DNA of 64,000 bases from assembly GCF_012844345.1 (NCBI RefSeq), contig NZ_CP051625.1, positions 2,108,001-2,172,000 on the forward strand, read 5' to 3'. The position numbers and the translations under genes are program-made. The notes beneath the pieces are model-generated. The model was not told the origin of the DNA. It saw only the letters and a list, made by a program, of their open reading frames with translations, and did no database searches. Positions 1 to 8,901 of this stretch are shown in pieces (position 1 is the first letter of the stretch; every line of letters begins with the position of its first letter). The stretch is from Pseudomonas sp. gcc21 (lineage in GTDB: Bacteria > Pseudomonadota > Gammaproteobacteria > Pseudomonadales > Pseudomonadaceae).

Positions 1-2
1 AC

Positions 3-467
3 GGCGACGAAACCAGTCACCTGCGGCGTTTCCGCTTACTGAGAGAGTATCTCGACGAGAAACAGCTGGAGATCGAGGCCTGGAACAAGGAACTGCTCGA
101 GCAGGGGAAGGAGCCGGTCAATACCCGCCGGATCACCAACATCGGAACCTTCCGGGCTTATGTGGAGCGTTACTTGCGCAGCCATCCCGGCATTCACCAG
201 CACATGACGTTGATGGTGCGGCAGATGAACCCAACGGCCGATGGTTTGCCGCTGGAGATTTACTGCTTTACCAACACCGTTTCCTGGGGTGTATACGAAG
301 GCATCCAGTCGGATATCTTCGACCACCTGTTCGCGATATTGCCGGAGTTTGGCTTACGCGTGTATCAGCACCCCAGCGGCATGGACCTTCGCGATCTGCG
401 TGATATGCGCCTGCCCGGCGCATCAAACGCTGAGTCTGAACCCGGAGTAACGTCTCTGGGCACCTGA
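3..467 (+). CDS. Mechanosensitive ion channel (YbdG/MscM-like), 3' part only
   Basis: The reading frame is open from the first bases of the window to TGA at 465-467, so the 5' part lies outside. The visible 154 residues resemble the cytoplasmic C-terminal domain of YbdG-type miniconductance mechanosensitive channels. These are inner-membrane proteins that release solutes under osmotic downshock. Supporting stretches are NIGTFRAYVERYLRSHP and a following segment with GLPLEIYCFTNT and DIFDHLFAILPEFGLR, typical of the MscS-like C-terminal alpha/beta fold. No membrane segment is visible because that half is missing. A good intrinsic terminator follows the stop. The family assignment is recalled from sequence resemblance. 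Subfamily (YbdG versus another MscS paralogue) is less certain. Confidence 0.8.
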   Translation, partial: GDETSHLRRFRLLREYLDEKQLEIEAWNKELLEQGKEPVNTRRITNIGTFRAYVERYLRSHPGIHQHMTLMVRQMNPTADGLPLEIYCFTNTVSWGVYEGIQSDIFDHLFAILPEFGLRVYQHPSGMDLRDLRDMRLPGASNAESEPGVTSLGT

Positions 468-475
468 TCCTCCCG

Positions 476-501
476 GCCTGGGCGTCACGCCCGGGCTTCT
501 T
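476..501 (+). terminator. Intrinsic terminator after the channel gene
   Basis: A nine-pair stem (476-484 with 488-496, one G-T pair, loop TCA) is followed by TTCTT. It lies 9 bp after the channel stop codon and separates that gene from the leuA leader region. Confidence 0.75.
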
Positions 502-555
502 GACCTGCGCCATGCTCATAACAATGAATGCCATTTTTTGGAACATTATTGCGGC

Positions 556-579
556 GATTAATTGGCAAGCGCATTAATC
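556..579. promoter_or_regulatory. Inverted repeat upstream of the leuA leader
   Basis: A perfect 7-bp inverted repeat, GATTAAT (556-562) and ATTAATC (573-579), lies in the 317-bp gap between the channel gene and leuA, about 60 bp before the candidate leader ORF. It could be an operator. No regulator can be named from sequence, and AT-rich repeats of this size also arise by chance. Confidence 0.25.
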
Positions 580-635
580 CAGCGTTATTCAGGAGTAGCT
601 TGCCATATATCATCCCTCTCGGTAGTGTTCCTTCC

Positions 636-713
636 ATGCACACATCAGCCGTCCGCTTCACTTTGCGTCAATTCGCCTGCCTTCGTCTGGTCAGCGCACG
701 ACTGCGTGCCTGA
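636..713 (+). CDS. Candidate 25-residue leader peptide upstream of leuA
   Basis: A short ORF begins with ATG at 636 and stops at TGA 711-713. It encodes 25 residues, four of them leucine, three in the last eleven codons (CTT 681, CTG 687, CTG 702). Its end overlaps two mutually exclusive RNA stems placed before leuA, which is the architecture of a ribosome-mediated attenuator. The Shine-Dalgarno sequence is poor and the leucine codons are not consecutive, unlike the enterobacterial leu leader, so translation is unproven. It could also be a chance ORF. Confidence 0.35.
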   Translation: MHTSAVRFTLRQFACLRLVSARLRA

Positions 714-748
714 CATCCGGACTTACCCAGCGCTGCCTTCTTATTTTT
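689..748 (+). promoter_or_regulatory. Candidate transcription attenuator of leuA
   Basis: Two alternative stems share the bases 690-697. Stem A pairs 690-694 with 710-714 and 696-700 with 705-709 around an ACTG loop. Stem B pairs 689-690 and 692-697 with 730-737 and is followed at once by TTCTTATTTTT (738-748), so it looks like an intrinsic terminator. Only one can form at a time, as expected for an antiterminator/terminator switch ahead of leuA. The link to leucine supply is inference from position. Confidence 0.4.
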
Positions 749-784
749 CAGGCCCAAAAGGCCAACCCGTACAGGATTCACAAG

Positions 785-2455
785 ATGCCAATGATTGATA
801 ACCCATCCAGCCGCTACCATGCTTTCCCGACCCTGGACATCCCGGACCGTCAGTGGCCATCACGCACCATCAGCGAAGCGCCTATCTGGTTGAGCTCCGA
901 TCTGCGCGACGGCAACCAATCGCTTATCGAGCCGATGGACGCCGAGAAGAAAATGCGTTTTTTCAAGACGCTGGTGCAGGTGGGCATCAAGGAGATCGAA
1001 GTCGGATTTCCGTCAGCCTCACAGACCGATTTTGACTTCGTGCGCGAACTCATCGAAGGCGGCCATATTCCGGATGACGTGACTATTCAGGTTTTGACCC
1101 AAGCGCGGGAAGATCTGATTCAGCGCACCTTTGATTCGGTCAAGGATGCCAAACGCGCAATCATTCACTATTACAACGCGACTGCGCCCAGCTTCCGCCG
1201 TATTGTCTTCAACCAGGACAAGGCCGGTGTAATAGACATTGCAGTCAACGCTGCGCAGATCATTTCCCGGCTGGCTGCCGAGCGCCCCGAGACTGACTGG
1301 CGCTTCGAGTACTCGCCGGAAGTGTTCAGCTCCACCGAAACCGATTTCGCGGTGGAGGTATGCAACGCCGTGATTGAAGTCTTTCAGCCCACCCCTGACA
1401 ACAAACTGATCCTCAATCTTCCTGCCACCATCGAAGCGGCAACGCCGAATATCTATGCGGACCAGATCGAATGGTTCGGGCGCCATATCAATCGGCGTGA
1501 CAGCGTACTGATCAGTCTGCATACGCATAATGATCGCGGCACAGGCGTCGCCGCTACCGAGCTTGGCCTGATGGCAGGGGCGGATCGCGTTGAAGGCTGT
1601 CTATTCGGCAACGGCGAGCGTACTGGCAACGTGGATCTGGTGACCGTCGCTCTGAACATGTACACCCAGGGTGTTAATCCCAGACTGGACTTCTCGGACA
1701 TCGACGCCGTGCGCAAGGTAGTTGAAGAATGCAACCAGCTGCCTGTTCATCCGCGCCATCCCTATGTCGGAGATCTGGTCCATACGGCCTTTTCAGGCTC
1801 GCATCAGGACGCCATCCGCAAGGGCTTCGCCCAGCAGGATCCGGACGGTATTTGGGAAGTCCCTTACCTGCCCATCGATCCGGCGGATATCGGCCGCAGT
1901 TATGAAGCGGTCATCCGCGTCAACAGCCAGTCAGGCAAGGGCGGTATTACCTATCTGCTCGAACAGGAGTACGGCATCAGCCTGCCCCGTCGCATGCAGA
2001 TCGAATTCAGTCAGGTTGTGCAGCGGGAAACCGATCGCCTCGGACTGGAAATGACTGCCGAGCAGATCTACCAGTTGCTTGATCAGGAATACCTGCAAGC
2101 CAGCACGCCCTATGCATTGATCCGTCACCGCCTGCAAGAGGAGAACGGCACCAGCACAGTAGATGTGGAAATCCTCAACGAGGGGGAAACACAACACTGG
2201 CGCGGCCTGGGCAAAGGCCCCCTGGAAGCATTGGTAGCCGGCCTGCCGGATAAGGTCGAAATCATGGACTACCACGAGCACGCCATCGGTTCAGGCACCA
2301 ATGCCAAGGCCGCTGCTTATATAGAGATCCGCCTGAACAATGGCAGACCTCTGCACGGCGTCGGCATTGACGAAAACCTGACCACCGCGAGTTTCCGCGC
2401 TCTGCTCAGCGCGCTGAACCGTGCCAAGCGCCAACCCGAAGCGCGGGCTGCCTGA
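785..2455 (+). CDS. leuA: 2-isopropylmalate synthase
   Basis: LeuA condenses acetyl-CoA with 2-oxoisovalerate to 2-isopropylmalate, the committed step of leucine synthesis, in the cytoplasm. The 556-residue protein has the HMGL-type TIM barrel with the metal-site motif [10 protein letters not shown] near residue 38, the HTHNDRGTG metal-binding segment and [14 protein letters not shown]-terminal LeuA dimer domain carries the usual leucine-feedback region. The length fits the long type-2 LeuA found in pseudomonads. The start ATG has AGGA eight bases upstream. It is transcribed alone, behind a candidate attenuator (689-748), and is followed by weak hairpins before ytoQ. Feedback inhibition by leucine is family knowledge, not seen here. 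Confidence 0.97.
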   Translation: MPMIDNPSSRYHAFPTLDIPDRQWPSRTISEAPIWLSSDLRDGNQSLIEPMDAEKKMRFFKTLVQVGIKEIEVGFPSASQTDFDFVRELIEGGHIPDDVTIQVLTQAREDLIQRTFDSVKDAKRAIIHYYNATAPSFRRIVFNQDKAGVIDIAVNAAQIISRLAAERPETDWRFEYSPEVFSSTETDFAVEVCNAVIEVFQPTPDNKLILNLPATIEAATPNIYADQIEWFGRHINRRDSVLISLHTHNDRGTGVAATELGLMAGADRVEGCLFGNGERTGNVDLVTVALNMYTQGVNPRLDFSDIDAVRKVVEECNQLPVHPRHPYVGDLVHTAFSGSHQDAIRKGFAQQDPDGIWEVPYLPIDPADIGRSYEAVIRVNSQSGKGGITYLLEQEYGISLPRRMQIEFSQVVQRETDRLGLEMTAEQIYQLLDQEYLQASTPYALIRHRLQEENGTSTVDVEILNEGETQHWRGLGKGPLEALVAGLPDKVEIMDYHEHAIGSGTNAKAAAYIEIRLNNGRPLHGVGIDENLTTASFRALLSALNRAKRQPEARAA

Positions 2456-2462
2456 TCCCACT

Positions 2463-2531
2463 GGGCGGCCGCGCGAACGCAAAGCCGTCCGCCCCACCCT
2501 TTCATAACGCTAACCCTCAAGGGCTGGCGTT
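2463..2531 (+). other. Two hairpins between leuA and the ytoQ-family gene
   Basis: GGGCGG (2463-2468) pairs with CCGCCC (2489-2494). A second, nearly continuous 11-pair stem runs from 2506 to 2531 with a TCAA loop, ending 10 bp before the next gene's ribosome-binding site. Neither has a T-run, so factor-independent termination is doubtful. They may be processing or Rho-related signals. Confidence 0.3.
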
Positions 2532-2550
2532 CGATACAGCAGGAGATCAC

Positions 2551-2991
2551 ATGCGTTTTATTGTCTATCTATCCGGAGAGATCCATACCGACTGGCGGGA
2601 CGAGATCAAACACGGCGCCAAAGCCAAAGGGCTGGACATTGAATTCACCTCAGCCGTCACCGACCATGAAGCCAGCGATGCCGCCGGAGATCATCTTGGC
2701 AGCGAGGAAGATAGCTTCTGGCGGGATCACAAGTCGGCCAAGATCAATGCCATCCGTACCAAGACGCTTATCGAGCAAAGCGATCTGGTGATCGTCCGCT
2801 TCGGGGACAAATACAAGCAATGGAACGCAGCCTTTGACGCAGGGTACTGCGCCGCGCTGGACAAGCCCTACGTCACCTTGCACGCAGAGGACATCATCCA
2901 CCCGCTCAAGGAAGTCGACGCCGCCGCCATGGCCTGGGCCACGACTACTGATCAGGTGGTCGAGATCCTGTCCTATGTGCTCCGGGACTGA
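2551..2991 (+). CDS. YtoQ-family protein of unknown function
   Basis: This 146-residue cytoplasmic protein matches the YtoQ family by its opening RFIVYLSGEIHTDWRDEI and by the central SDLVIVRFGDKYKQWNAAFDAGYCAAL, with the usual family length. The fold resembles nucleoside 2-deoxyribosyltransferase-like proteins (the D/GY-AA-A pattern), but I know of no established reaction. It has no signal peptide or membrane segment. The ATG is preceded by AGGAGA at good spacing. It lies between leuA on the same strand and der on the opposite strand, and nothing in the context suggests its role. Confidence 0.8.
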   Translation: MRFIVYLSGEIHTDWRDEIKHGAKAKGLDIEFTSAVTDHEASDAAGDHLGSEEDSFWRDHKSAKINAIRTKTLIEQSDLVIVRFGDKYKQWNAAFDAGYCAALDKPYVTLHAEDIIHPLKEVDAAAMAWATTTDQVVEILSYVLRD

Positions 2992-3075
2992 CTACGGGTT
3001 AACGCTTACCGGGTAAGTCTGTCGAACGGGTGATCCCGCCCGGGTCGGGACGGTGACGGACTATCGTAGCAGCAG

Positions 3076-3110
3076 CAAAACGGGCCGGCGGCCATTGCGG
3101 CGCCGGCCCT
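3076..3110 (-). terminator. Intrinsic terminator after der
   Basis: A nine-pair GC stem (3082-3090 with 3101-3109) sits just past the der stop. On the minus strand it is followed by GTTTT. It also separates der from the convergent ytoQ-family gene. Confidence 0.75.
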
Positions 3111-3115
3111 GTTCA

Positions 3116-4558
3116 TCAGCGCTTGTCCTTGCGCTTTTTCTCGGCTTTCTTGTGGTGGCTCATCAGACGGCGCTTCTTGTTCACCTGCCGCTCACTCAAG
3201 GCGTTCTTGCGATCGGCAAAGGGATTGTCGCCGCCCTTGTACTCCACCCGTATCGGCGTACCCGCAAGCTTCAGGACCTTGCGGAAGGTGTTTTCCAGAT
3301 AACGGGTGTAGGAGCGCGGAACGGCGTCGACCTGGTTGCCATGGATAACGATAATCGGCGGATTCGAGCCACCCAGGTGCGCGTAACGCAGCTTGATCCG
3401 GCGACCATTGACCAGCGGCGGCTGATGCTCCGCCACGGCGGCTTCCAGAATCTCAGTCATGCGCTTGGTCGGGATCTTGGTCATGGCACTTTCGTATGCC
3501 TTGTCCACCGACTTGTACAGCAAGCCTACGCCGCTGCCATGCAAGGCCGAGATGAAGTGCAGATCAGCGAACTGCGTGAAAATCAGCCGACGCTGCAGCT
3601 CGATCTTGACGTAGTCCTTCTCGCTCTCATCCATGCCGTCCCACTTGTTCACCGCGACAACGAGTGCACGCCCTGCCTCAAGTACGAAACCGAGCAGATG
3701 CAGGTCCTGATCGACAATGCCTTCGCGGGCATCGACCACGAAAATCACCACGTTGGCGTCTTCGATGGCTTGCAGTGCCTTGATGACCGAGAACTTCTCG
3801 ACTGCCTCGAATACCTTGCCGCGACGACGCACCCCCGCTGTATCGATCAGCGTATAGGGCTTGTCGTGACGCTCGTAGGGGATATAAATGGTGTCGCGCG
3901 TGGTGCCCGCCTGGTCGAATACGACGACCCGGTCCTCACCCAGCATGCGGTTGACCAGCGTCGACTTACCAACGTTAGGTCGCCCGATGATGGCGATCTT
4001 GGTGCCTATCGGCTTGATCACGCGGGGTGCCAGGGCCTCTCCGTCCGCATCGACTTCAGCACTGACAACCCCTTCGCTGCCGAGCACTGCCTCAAGCATG
4101 GGATTGATATTGCGCCCATGCGCCGCAGCAATTGGCAGAGGCGCGCCCAGACCCAGGGATGAGAACTCGCCAACAATGGAGTCCTGTTGCGCGCCGTCCA
4201 GCTTGTTGGCGATCAGAAAGGTGTGCTTGTCGCGCTTGCGCAGGTGCTCTGCGATCATCTCGTCAGCGGCGGTACGCCCCGCTTGCGCGTCTACCAGAAA
4301 CAGCACTGCATCGGCTTCTTCAATCGCCAGCAGCGACTGCCCGGCCATGACGGTATCGATACCCTGCTCGTCGCCACTGATACCACCAGTATCGACCACG
4401 ATGAACTTCTTGCCCTGCCAGACAGCCTCGCCATACTGGCGGTCCCGGGTAAGCCCGGCCATATCAGCTACGATAGCGTCACGACTTTTGGTCAGACGGT
4501 TGAACAGCGTGGACTTGCCCACGTTGGGACGGCCCACCAGGGCGATTACAGGAACCAT
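3116..4558 (-). CDS. der: Ribosome biogenesis GTPase Der (EngA)
   Basis: Der is an essential double GTPase that acts in maturation of the 50S ribosomal subunit. Two G domains in tandem are visible: GRPNVGKS at residues 9-16 with DTGG at 56-59 and NKLD at 118-121, then a second GRPNVGKS at 192-199 with its own DTAG and NKWD. A KH-like C-terminal domain follows, ending in a very basic tail ([11 protein letters not shown]). I chose the ATG at 4558, which opens [12 protein letters not shown] and has GGAG six bases upstream. A further ATG 15 bases earlier would add MRGVI without a better ribosome-binding site. A terminator separates it from bamB upstream, so it probably has its own promoter. Confidence 0.96.
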   Translation of the reverse strand: MVPVIALVGRPNVGKSTLFNRLTKSRDAIVADMAGLTRDRQYGEAVWQGKKFIVVDTGGISGDEQGIDTVMAGQSLLAIEEADAVLFLVDAQAGRTAADEMIAEHLRKRDKHTFLIANKLDGAQQDSIVGEFSSLGLGAPLPIAAAHGRNINPMLEAVLGSEGVVSAEVDADGEALAPRVIKPIGTKIAIIGRPNVGKSTLVNRMLGEDRVVVFDQAGTTRDTIYIPYERHDKPYTLIDTAGVRRRGKVFEAVEKFSVIKALQAIEDANVVIFVVDAREGIVDQDLHLLGFVLEAGRALVVAVNKWDGMDESEKDYVKIELQRRLIFTQFADLHFISALHGSGVGLLYKSVDKAYESAMTKIPTKRMTEILEAAVAEHQPPLVNGRRIKLRYAHLGGSNPPIIVIHGNQVDAVPRSYTRYLENTFRKVLKLAGTPIRVEYKGGDNPFADRKNALSERQVNKKRRLMSHHKKAEKKRKDKR

Positions 4559-4587
4559 GATTACTCCGCGCACGCCTGGCGTGCCGA

Positions 4588-4628
4588 CAAAAACAAAACG
4601 GCCGCTGCCCCCTAATGGGCAACGGCCG
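4588..4628 (-). terminator. Intrinsic terminator between bamB and der
   Basis: A stem of GGCCG plus TGCCC with one mismatch (about 4600-4610 paired with 4617-4627) is followed on the minus strand by GTTTTGTTTTT. It should end the long ndk-to-bamB transcript. Confidence 0.8.
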
Positions 4629-4651
4629 GGAAAGTATAACCTTTTTCGTGA

Positions 4652-5797
4652 TCAGCGCAGTTTGAGCGCGACCAGATCACCGCTGTTGCCATAGACGTAC
4701 AACGTGTCGCCCTGGGCAATCGGCGCAACGCGTACACCTTTACGGTCAACCCGTATGCGGCCGACCAGCCGACCATCTGTCTGGGCCAGCAGGTGCACAT
4801 AACCTTCGTAGTCGGCGACCGCCACGTAGCTACTGAAAGCAACCGGCGCAGTCAGCTTCCGGCGCAGCAGATCCTCGTTGCGCCACAACGTACGCGGACG
4901 GTTGGCATCAAATGCTTCGACGGCTCCATCGGAGTGACTGAGATAGACACTGCCGAAGCCAACACCCGGGCCGCCGTAGCTGGAAGCAGGCTGCTGCCAC
5001 AGCGGCTCGCCCGTTTCAACATTCAACGCAGCCAGATTGCCCTGGAACGCTGCAACGTACAGTGTCCGGTCATCCAGCAGCAGATCGCCGTCTATATCGA
5101 CCATGCGTTCCAATTCCGAACGGCCCTGGGGCTGCGCTATACGCTGCTCCCAGATCGGCACGCCATTTTCGGCTGCCAGCGACACGACCTTGCCGCTGGC
5201 GAGGCCCGCATAGACCTGCTGCAAGCTGACGACTGGCGTGGCATGCCCACGCACGGTCAGGACTGGCAGACTCGATTCGTACAGCCAGCGGCGATCGCCA
5301 TCAGAGATGTCCAGCGCGACAATGTTGTCATCCTGCGTCTGTACCACGACCACGTCGCCATTGGTTTGCGGCGGCGCGAGCACTTCGCTGCTCACTTCCG
5401 CACGCCACAACTCACTGCCATCCTCTTCATCGAGAACGATCACTTCGCCATCCAGCGTACCGACGAATACGCGACCGCCACCGGCGCCAACCGCACCAGA
5501 GGTGCGTTCATCCAGCTTGGTCTGCCAGCGTACCGAGCCATCGTCCCGGTCCATGGCAATGACACGGCCCTTGGCGTCGGCGGCATACAGTGCCAGGCCA
5601 TCCAGCGTCGGCTTGAGATTGTTGTACAGATCACCCTGACCCACGCCGATATTGCGCTTCCAGCTCCGCTCCAGCTCAACCTCGGCGGTAAATTTTTCCA
5701 GCTCCGCCGGCGGCAGCTCTTTCTTGCTGGAACTACCGCAGCCAGCAACCATGATGGCTGCCACGCCAATGGCAAGGTATCGGGACATCTGCTTCAC
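4652..5797 (-). CDS. bamB: Outer membrane assembly lipoprotein BamB
   Basis: BamB is a lipoprotein of the BAM complex that helps insert beta-barrel proteins into the outer membrane from the periplasmic side. The 381-residue protein has a lipoprotein signal with VAGC, cysteine at residue 20, then an eight-bladed PQQ-type propeller seen as repeats such as GRVIAMDRDDGSVRWQTKL, GEVIVLDEEDGSELWRAEV and GNLAALNVETGEPLWQQ. The start is GTG at 5797. It has GGAGGA seven bases upstream and overlaps the preceding stop by one base (TAGTG). The next ATG, at 5788, is too far from that site. Tight coupling to the YfgM-like gene suggests envelope biogenesis functions are expressed together. Confidence 0.95.
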   Translation of the reverse strand: MKQMSRYLAIGVAAIMVAGCGSSSKKELPPAELEKFTAEVELERSWKRNIGVGQGDLYNNLKPTLDGLALYAADAKGRVIAMDRDDGSVRWQTKLDERTSGAVGAGGGRVFVGTLDGEVIVLDEEDGSELWRAEVSSEVLAPPQTNGDVVVVQTQDDNIVALDISDGDRRWLYESSLPVLTVRGHATPVVSLQQVYAGLASGKVVSLAAENGVPIWEQRIAQPQGRSELERMVDIDGDLLLDDRTLYVAAFQGNLAALNVETGEPLWQQPASSYGGPGVGFGSVYLSHSDGAVEAFDANRPRTLWRNEDLLRRKLTAPVAFSSYVAVADYEGYVHLLAQTDGRLVGRIRVDRKGVRVAPIAQGDTLYVYGNSGDLVALKLR

Positions 5798-6444
5798 TAG
5801 GCTTCCTCCGCCAGATCGTCGATTTTCAGCTGTAACTGCGGACGGGCCTGCCGATCAGGTATTGCACGGAGCGCGGACTGATAAGCTTCACGGGCTTCTT
5901 CGGTACGGCCAAGGCCCAGCAGCAAGTCGCCGCGTATTTCTTCGCGTCCGGCCAGCAATGGCCCGGACACTTCCGAGTCGAATAATGCGAGCGCTTCCTC
6001 CGCCCGCTCCTGCTGGGCCAGCACCCGCGCCAGACGTTGTTTGGCGATTTCTTTCAGCGCTTCATCATCAGCATTTTCGACGACTTCGTTCAGCAAACGC
6101 TCAGCCGTAGCGAAGTCCTCTGCCTCGACCGCAAGCCGCGCCTGCATCAAACCTGCGTAGCGGGAATAACGCGAACCTGGATACTCATCGCGCAACTGCT
6201 GCGCCAGCTCTGCTGCACGGGTTCGCCCCTCGACAGTGGTCTCTTCCTGACCCAGCACCGATTCGAGCATCGTCTGGTACAACGCAGAGGCATTCGCTGC
6301 CTGAGTTTCGCGATAATCGGTCCAGGCGTTCCAGCCGAATACGCCCGCCAGGGCAAGCATCGCGCCGGTGAGCAGCGGCATACCATGCCGTTGCCACAAT
6401 TCCTTGATCTTCTCTACCTGTTCTTCTTCTGTCTGGTAAGCCAC
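5797..6444 (-). CDS. YfgM-family tetratricopeptide membrane protein
   Basis: YfgM is an inner-membrane, periplasm-facing TPR protein found with SecYEG and periplasmic chaperones in E. coli. Here 215 residues show a short cytoplasmic N-terminus (TEEEQVEKIKELWQRHG), one membrane segment at about 22-40 (PLLTGAMLALAGVFGWNAW), then helical TPR-like repeats to the end. The start is GTG (6444) with AAGGAG at good spacing. The stop overlaps the bamB GTG by one base. The hisS-yfgM-bamB-der order is conserved in many gammaproteobacteria, which supports the name. Biochemical role is by family only. Confidence 0.9.
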   Translation of the reverse strand: MAYQTEEEQVEKIKELWQRHGMPLLTGAMLALAGVFGWNAWTDYRETQAANASALYQTMLESVLGQEETTVEGRTRAAELAQQLRDEYPGSRYSRYAGLMQARLAVEAEDFATAERLLNEVVENADDEALKEIAKQRLARVLAQQERAEEALALFDSEVSGPLLAGREEIRGDLLLGLGRTEEAREAYQSALRAIPDRQARPQLQLKIDDLAEEA

Positions 6445-6483
6445 CCTACGCTCCTTCCCGAATTATTTGCGCTGCCGTACTGC

Positions 6484-7761
6484 TCACAACAGTTGTTTGA
6501 GTCGTGCCGGCAGGTCCTGCCAGGCAATATTTTCCTGCTCGCTGCGATCGCGCAATGGCTTGAGCCCGATCTGCTGCGCCGCGGTTTCGTCCTCACCCAG
6601 AATAAGGGCATACAGGGCACCAGACTTATCCGCCTTCTTGAACTGGCTCTTGAAACTGCCGCCGCCACAATGCACTACAAGCCGCAGGCCCGGCAAGGCA
6701 TCCCGTAGCTGTTCGGCAAGTCGGAAGCCTGCGGTTGCGGCGGATTCGCCGAGCATGACCATGTAGACGTCAACCTGGCGGGACAGCTCGTCGGGGATCT
6801 TGCCCAAAGTTTCGATGAGCAGCAACAGCCGCTCCATACCCATGGCAAAGCCCACGGCAGGCGCGGGTTTACCGCCCAACTGTTCAACCAGACCGTCATA
6901 CCGGCCGCCAGCACAGACTGTGCCCTGCGCACCGAGCTTATCGGTCACCCATTCAAAAACCGTGAGCCCGTAATAATCCAGTCCACGGACCAACCGCGGA
7001 TTGATGACATAGGGCACGCCGGCGCTGTCGAGCAATGCCCGTAGCCCTTCAAAATGCTGCCGCGCTTCGTCATTCAGATAATCGGCGAGTTTCGGCGCAT
7101 CGACCAGCAACGCCTGGGTATCCGGGTTTTTGCTATCCAGCACCCGTAGCGGGTTGGTTTCGAGCCGGCGCTGACTATCCTCGTCCAGCTGTTCAAAGCA
7201 GGCCTGCAGATATTCAACCAGCGCCTGACGGTAACGCGCCCTGTCTTCCGAACTGCCGAGACTGTTCAGCTCAAGCGTTACCGCCTCCGCCAGACCGAGT
7301 TTCTGCCATAGCCGCCAACTGAGGATGATCAGCTCAGCATCAATGTCTGGCCCGCTGAGGTTGAACGTCTCGACACCGATCTGTTGGAACTGGCGATAGC
7401 GGCCCTTTTGCGGACGTTCATGACGGAACATCGGCCCGCTATACCATACCTTGTGACTGACACCCCCACCCAGCAAGCCGTGTTCGAGCATAGCCCGAAC
7501 GCAGCCGGCAGTGCCTTCCGGACGCAGGGTAAGAGAATCACCGTTGCGATCGGCGAAGGTGTACATTTCCTTTTCGACGATGTCGGTGACTTCGCCGATG
7601 GAGCGTTTGAACAGTTCGGTCGGCTCCACTATCGGCAGACGGATCTGCTGGTAACCGTAGCCTGCGAGCAGGTCCGCCACGGTGCGTTCGAAATATTGCC
7701 ACAGGGCGCTATCGGCGGGCAGGATGTCATTCATGCCGCGCACGGCTTGCAGGGTCTTCAA
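6484..7761 (-). CDS. hisS: Histidine--tRNA ligase
   Basis: HisRS charges tRNA-His with histidine in the cytoplasm. The 425-residue class II synthetase shows the RGMNDILP opening, motif 2 ([11 protein letters not shown], then [14 protein letters not shown] with QIGVE), the histidine-binding [15 protein letters not shown] and the motif 3 region [12 protein letters not shown], then the anticodon-binding domain. The start that gives the usual family N-terminus ([11 protein letters not shown]) is a TTG at 7761, with AGGAAA eight bases upstream. The ATG at 7766 is out of frame and runs into a stop. The gene lies 15 bp after ispG and 39 bp before the YfgM-like gene in the same operon. Confidence 0.97.
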   Translation of the reverse strand: MKTLQAVRGMNDILPADSALWQYFERTVADLLAGYGYQQIRLPIVEPTELFKRSIGEVTDIVEKEMYTFADRNGDSLTLRPEGTAGCVRAMLEHGLLGGGVSHKVWYSGPMFRHERPQKGRYRQFQQIGVETFNLSGPDIDAELIILSWRLWQKLGLAEAVTLELNSLGSSEDRARYRQALVEYLQACFEQLDEDSQRRLETNPLRVLDSKNPDTQALLVDAPKLADYLNDEARQHFEGLRALLDSAGVPYVINPRLVRGLDYYGLTVFEWVTDKLGAQGTVCAGGRYDGLVEQLGGKPAPAVGFAMGMERLLLLIETLGKIPDELSRQVDVYMVMLGESAATAGFRLAEQLRDALPGLRLVVHCGGGSFKSQFKKADKSGALYALILGEDETAAQQIGLKPLRDRSEQENIAWQDLPARLKQLL

Positions 7762-7776
7762 AGCATATTTCCTTAA

Positions 7777-8889
7777 TCAGCCGCGGATGATGGTATTGGC
7801 ATCCAGTGCTTGTTTAGCGGCAATCTTATCGCGAATCAGCGATTCCAGACGGTCAACCAGGCCCTCGTTGACCAGCTTCTCGCTGGGCGAGCCATCGACA
7901 TATACCAGATTGTTCGGCGAGCCTCCGGTCAGACCGATATCGGCCTCGCGGGCCTCACCCGGACCGTTGACGACACAGCCGATCACCGCGACGTCCAGCG
8001 GGACCAGCACATCATCGAGACGCGCTTCCAGCTCATTCATGGTTTTCACCACGTCGAAGTTCTGGCGCGAACAGCTCGGACATGCAATGAAGTTGATGCC
8101 ACGCGAGCGTAACCGCAACGACTTCAGAATATCGAATCCGACCTTGATTTCTTCGACCGGATCCGCCGCCAGCGAAATGCGGATAGTGTCGCCAATCCCC
8201 TCGGCGAGCAGCATTCCCAAGCCCACAGCGGATTTCACTGTGCCCGAGCGCAATCCACCGGCTTCGGTGATTCCCAGGTGCAATGGTTGTTCAATCTGCT
8301 GTGCAAGCAGGCGGTAAGCGCCGACGGCCATGAACACATCCGATGCCTTGACGCTGACCTTGAAGTCCTGGAAATCCAGCTTGTCGAGAAATTCCACGTT
8401 GCGCAGCGCCGATTCAACCAGCGCCGCCGGCGTGGGTTCGCCATATTTTTTCTGCAGATCCTTTTCCAGCGACCCGGCATTGACGCCGATCCGAATCGGA
8501 ATGCCGTTATGGCGCGCCGCATCGACGACAGCGCGGACCCGGTCTTCGCGACCGATGTTGCCTGGATTGATGCGAAGACAGTCCACGCCCAGGTCAGCGA
8601 CCTTCAGAGCGATCTTGTAATCGAAGTGAATATCGGCGACCAGCGGAATCGAGACCTGCTTGCGGATCTGACCGAACGCCTCAGCCGCCTCCATGCTTGG
8701 CACCGAGACCCTGACGATGTCGGCGCCGACCGCTTCTAGGCGGCGAATCTGGTCGACGGTCGCGGCCACGTCACAGGTTTCGGTGTTGGTCATGCTTTGT
8801 ACTGATATAGGCGCATCACCGCCAACCAGTACCGAGCCCACGCGAATCTGTCGCGAGACTCTGCGTTTGATAGGTGATTCCTGGTGCAT
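7777..8889 (-). CDS. ispG: 4-hydroxy-3-methylbut-2-en-1-yl diphosphate synthase (flavodoxin)
   Basis: IspG (GcpE) reductively opens methylerythritol cyclodiphosphate to HMBPP in the MEP isoprenoid pathway, using a [4Fe-4S] cluster. The 370-residue protein has the N-terminal TIM barrel ([21 protein letters not shown]) and the cluster-binding C-terminal domain with CPSC and the CVVNGPGEA motif, so the expected three cysteines are present. It starts with ATG at 8889, 12 bp after rodZ, and precedes hisS by 15 bp. The enzyme needs iron-sulfur assembly, which matters because the isc scaffold genes normally upstream in this locus are missing. Confidence 0.97.
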   Translation of the reverse strand: MHQESPIKRRVSRQIRVGSVLVGGDAPISVQSMTNTETCDVAATVDQIRRLEAVGADIVRVSVPSMEAAEAFGQIRKQVSIPLVADIHFDYKIALKVADLGVDCLRINPGNIGREDRVRAVVDAARHNGIPIRIGVNAGSLEKDLQKKYGEPTPAALVESALRNVEFLDKLDFQDFKVSVKASDVFMAVGAYRLLAQQIEQPLHLGITEAGGLRSGTVKSAVGLGMLLAEGIGDTIRISLAADPVEEIKVGFDILKSLRLRSRGINFIACPSCSRQNFDVVKTMNELEARLDDVLVPLDVAVIGCVVNGPGEAREADIGLTGGSPNNLVYVDGSPSEKLVNEGLVDRLESLIRDKIAAKQALDANTIIRG

Positions 8890-8901
8890 TGGTTTTAACT
8901 C

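Noticed and set aside
3053..4162. 369-residue plus-strand ORF
   Set aside because: It lies wholly antisense to der. The der product has clear GTPase motifs, and the antisense translation has no recognisable domain.
4793..5800. 335-residue plus-strand ORF
   Set aside because: Antisense to bamB, whose propeller repeats are unmistakable.
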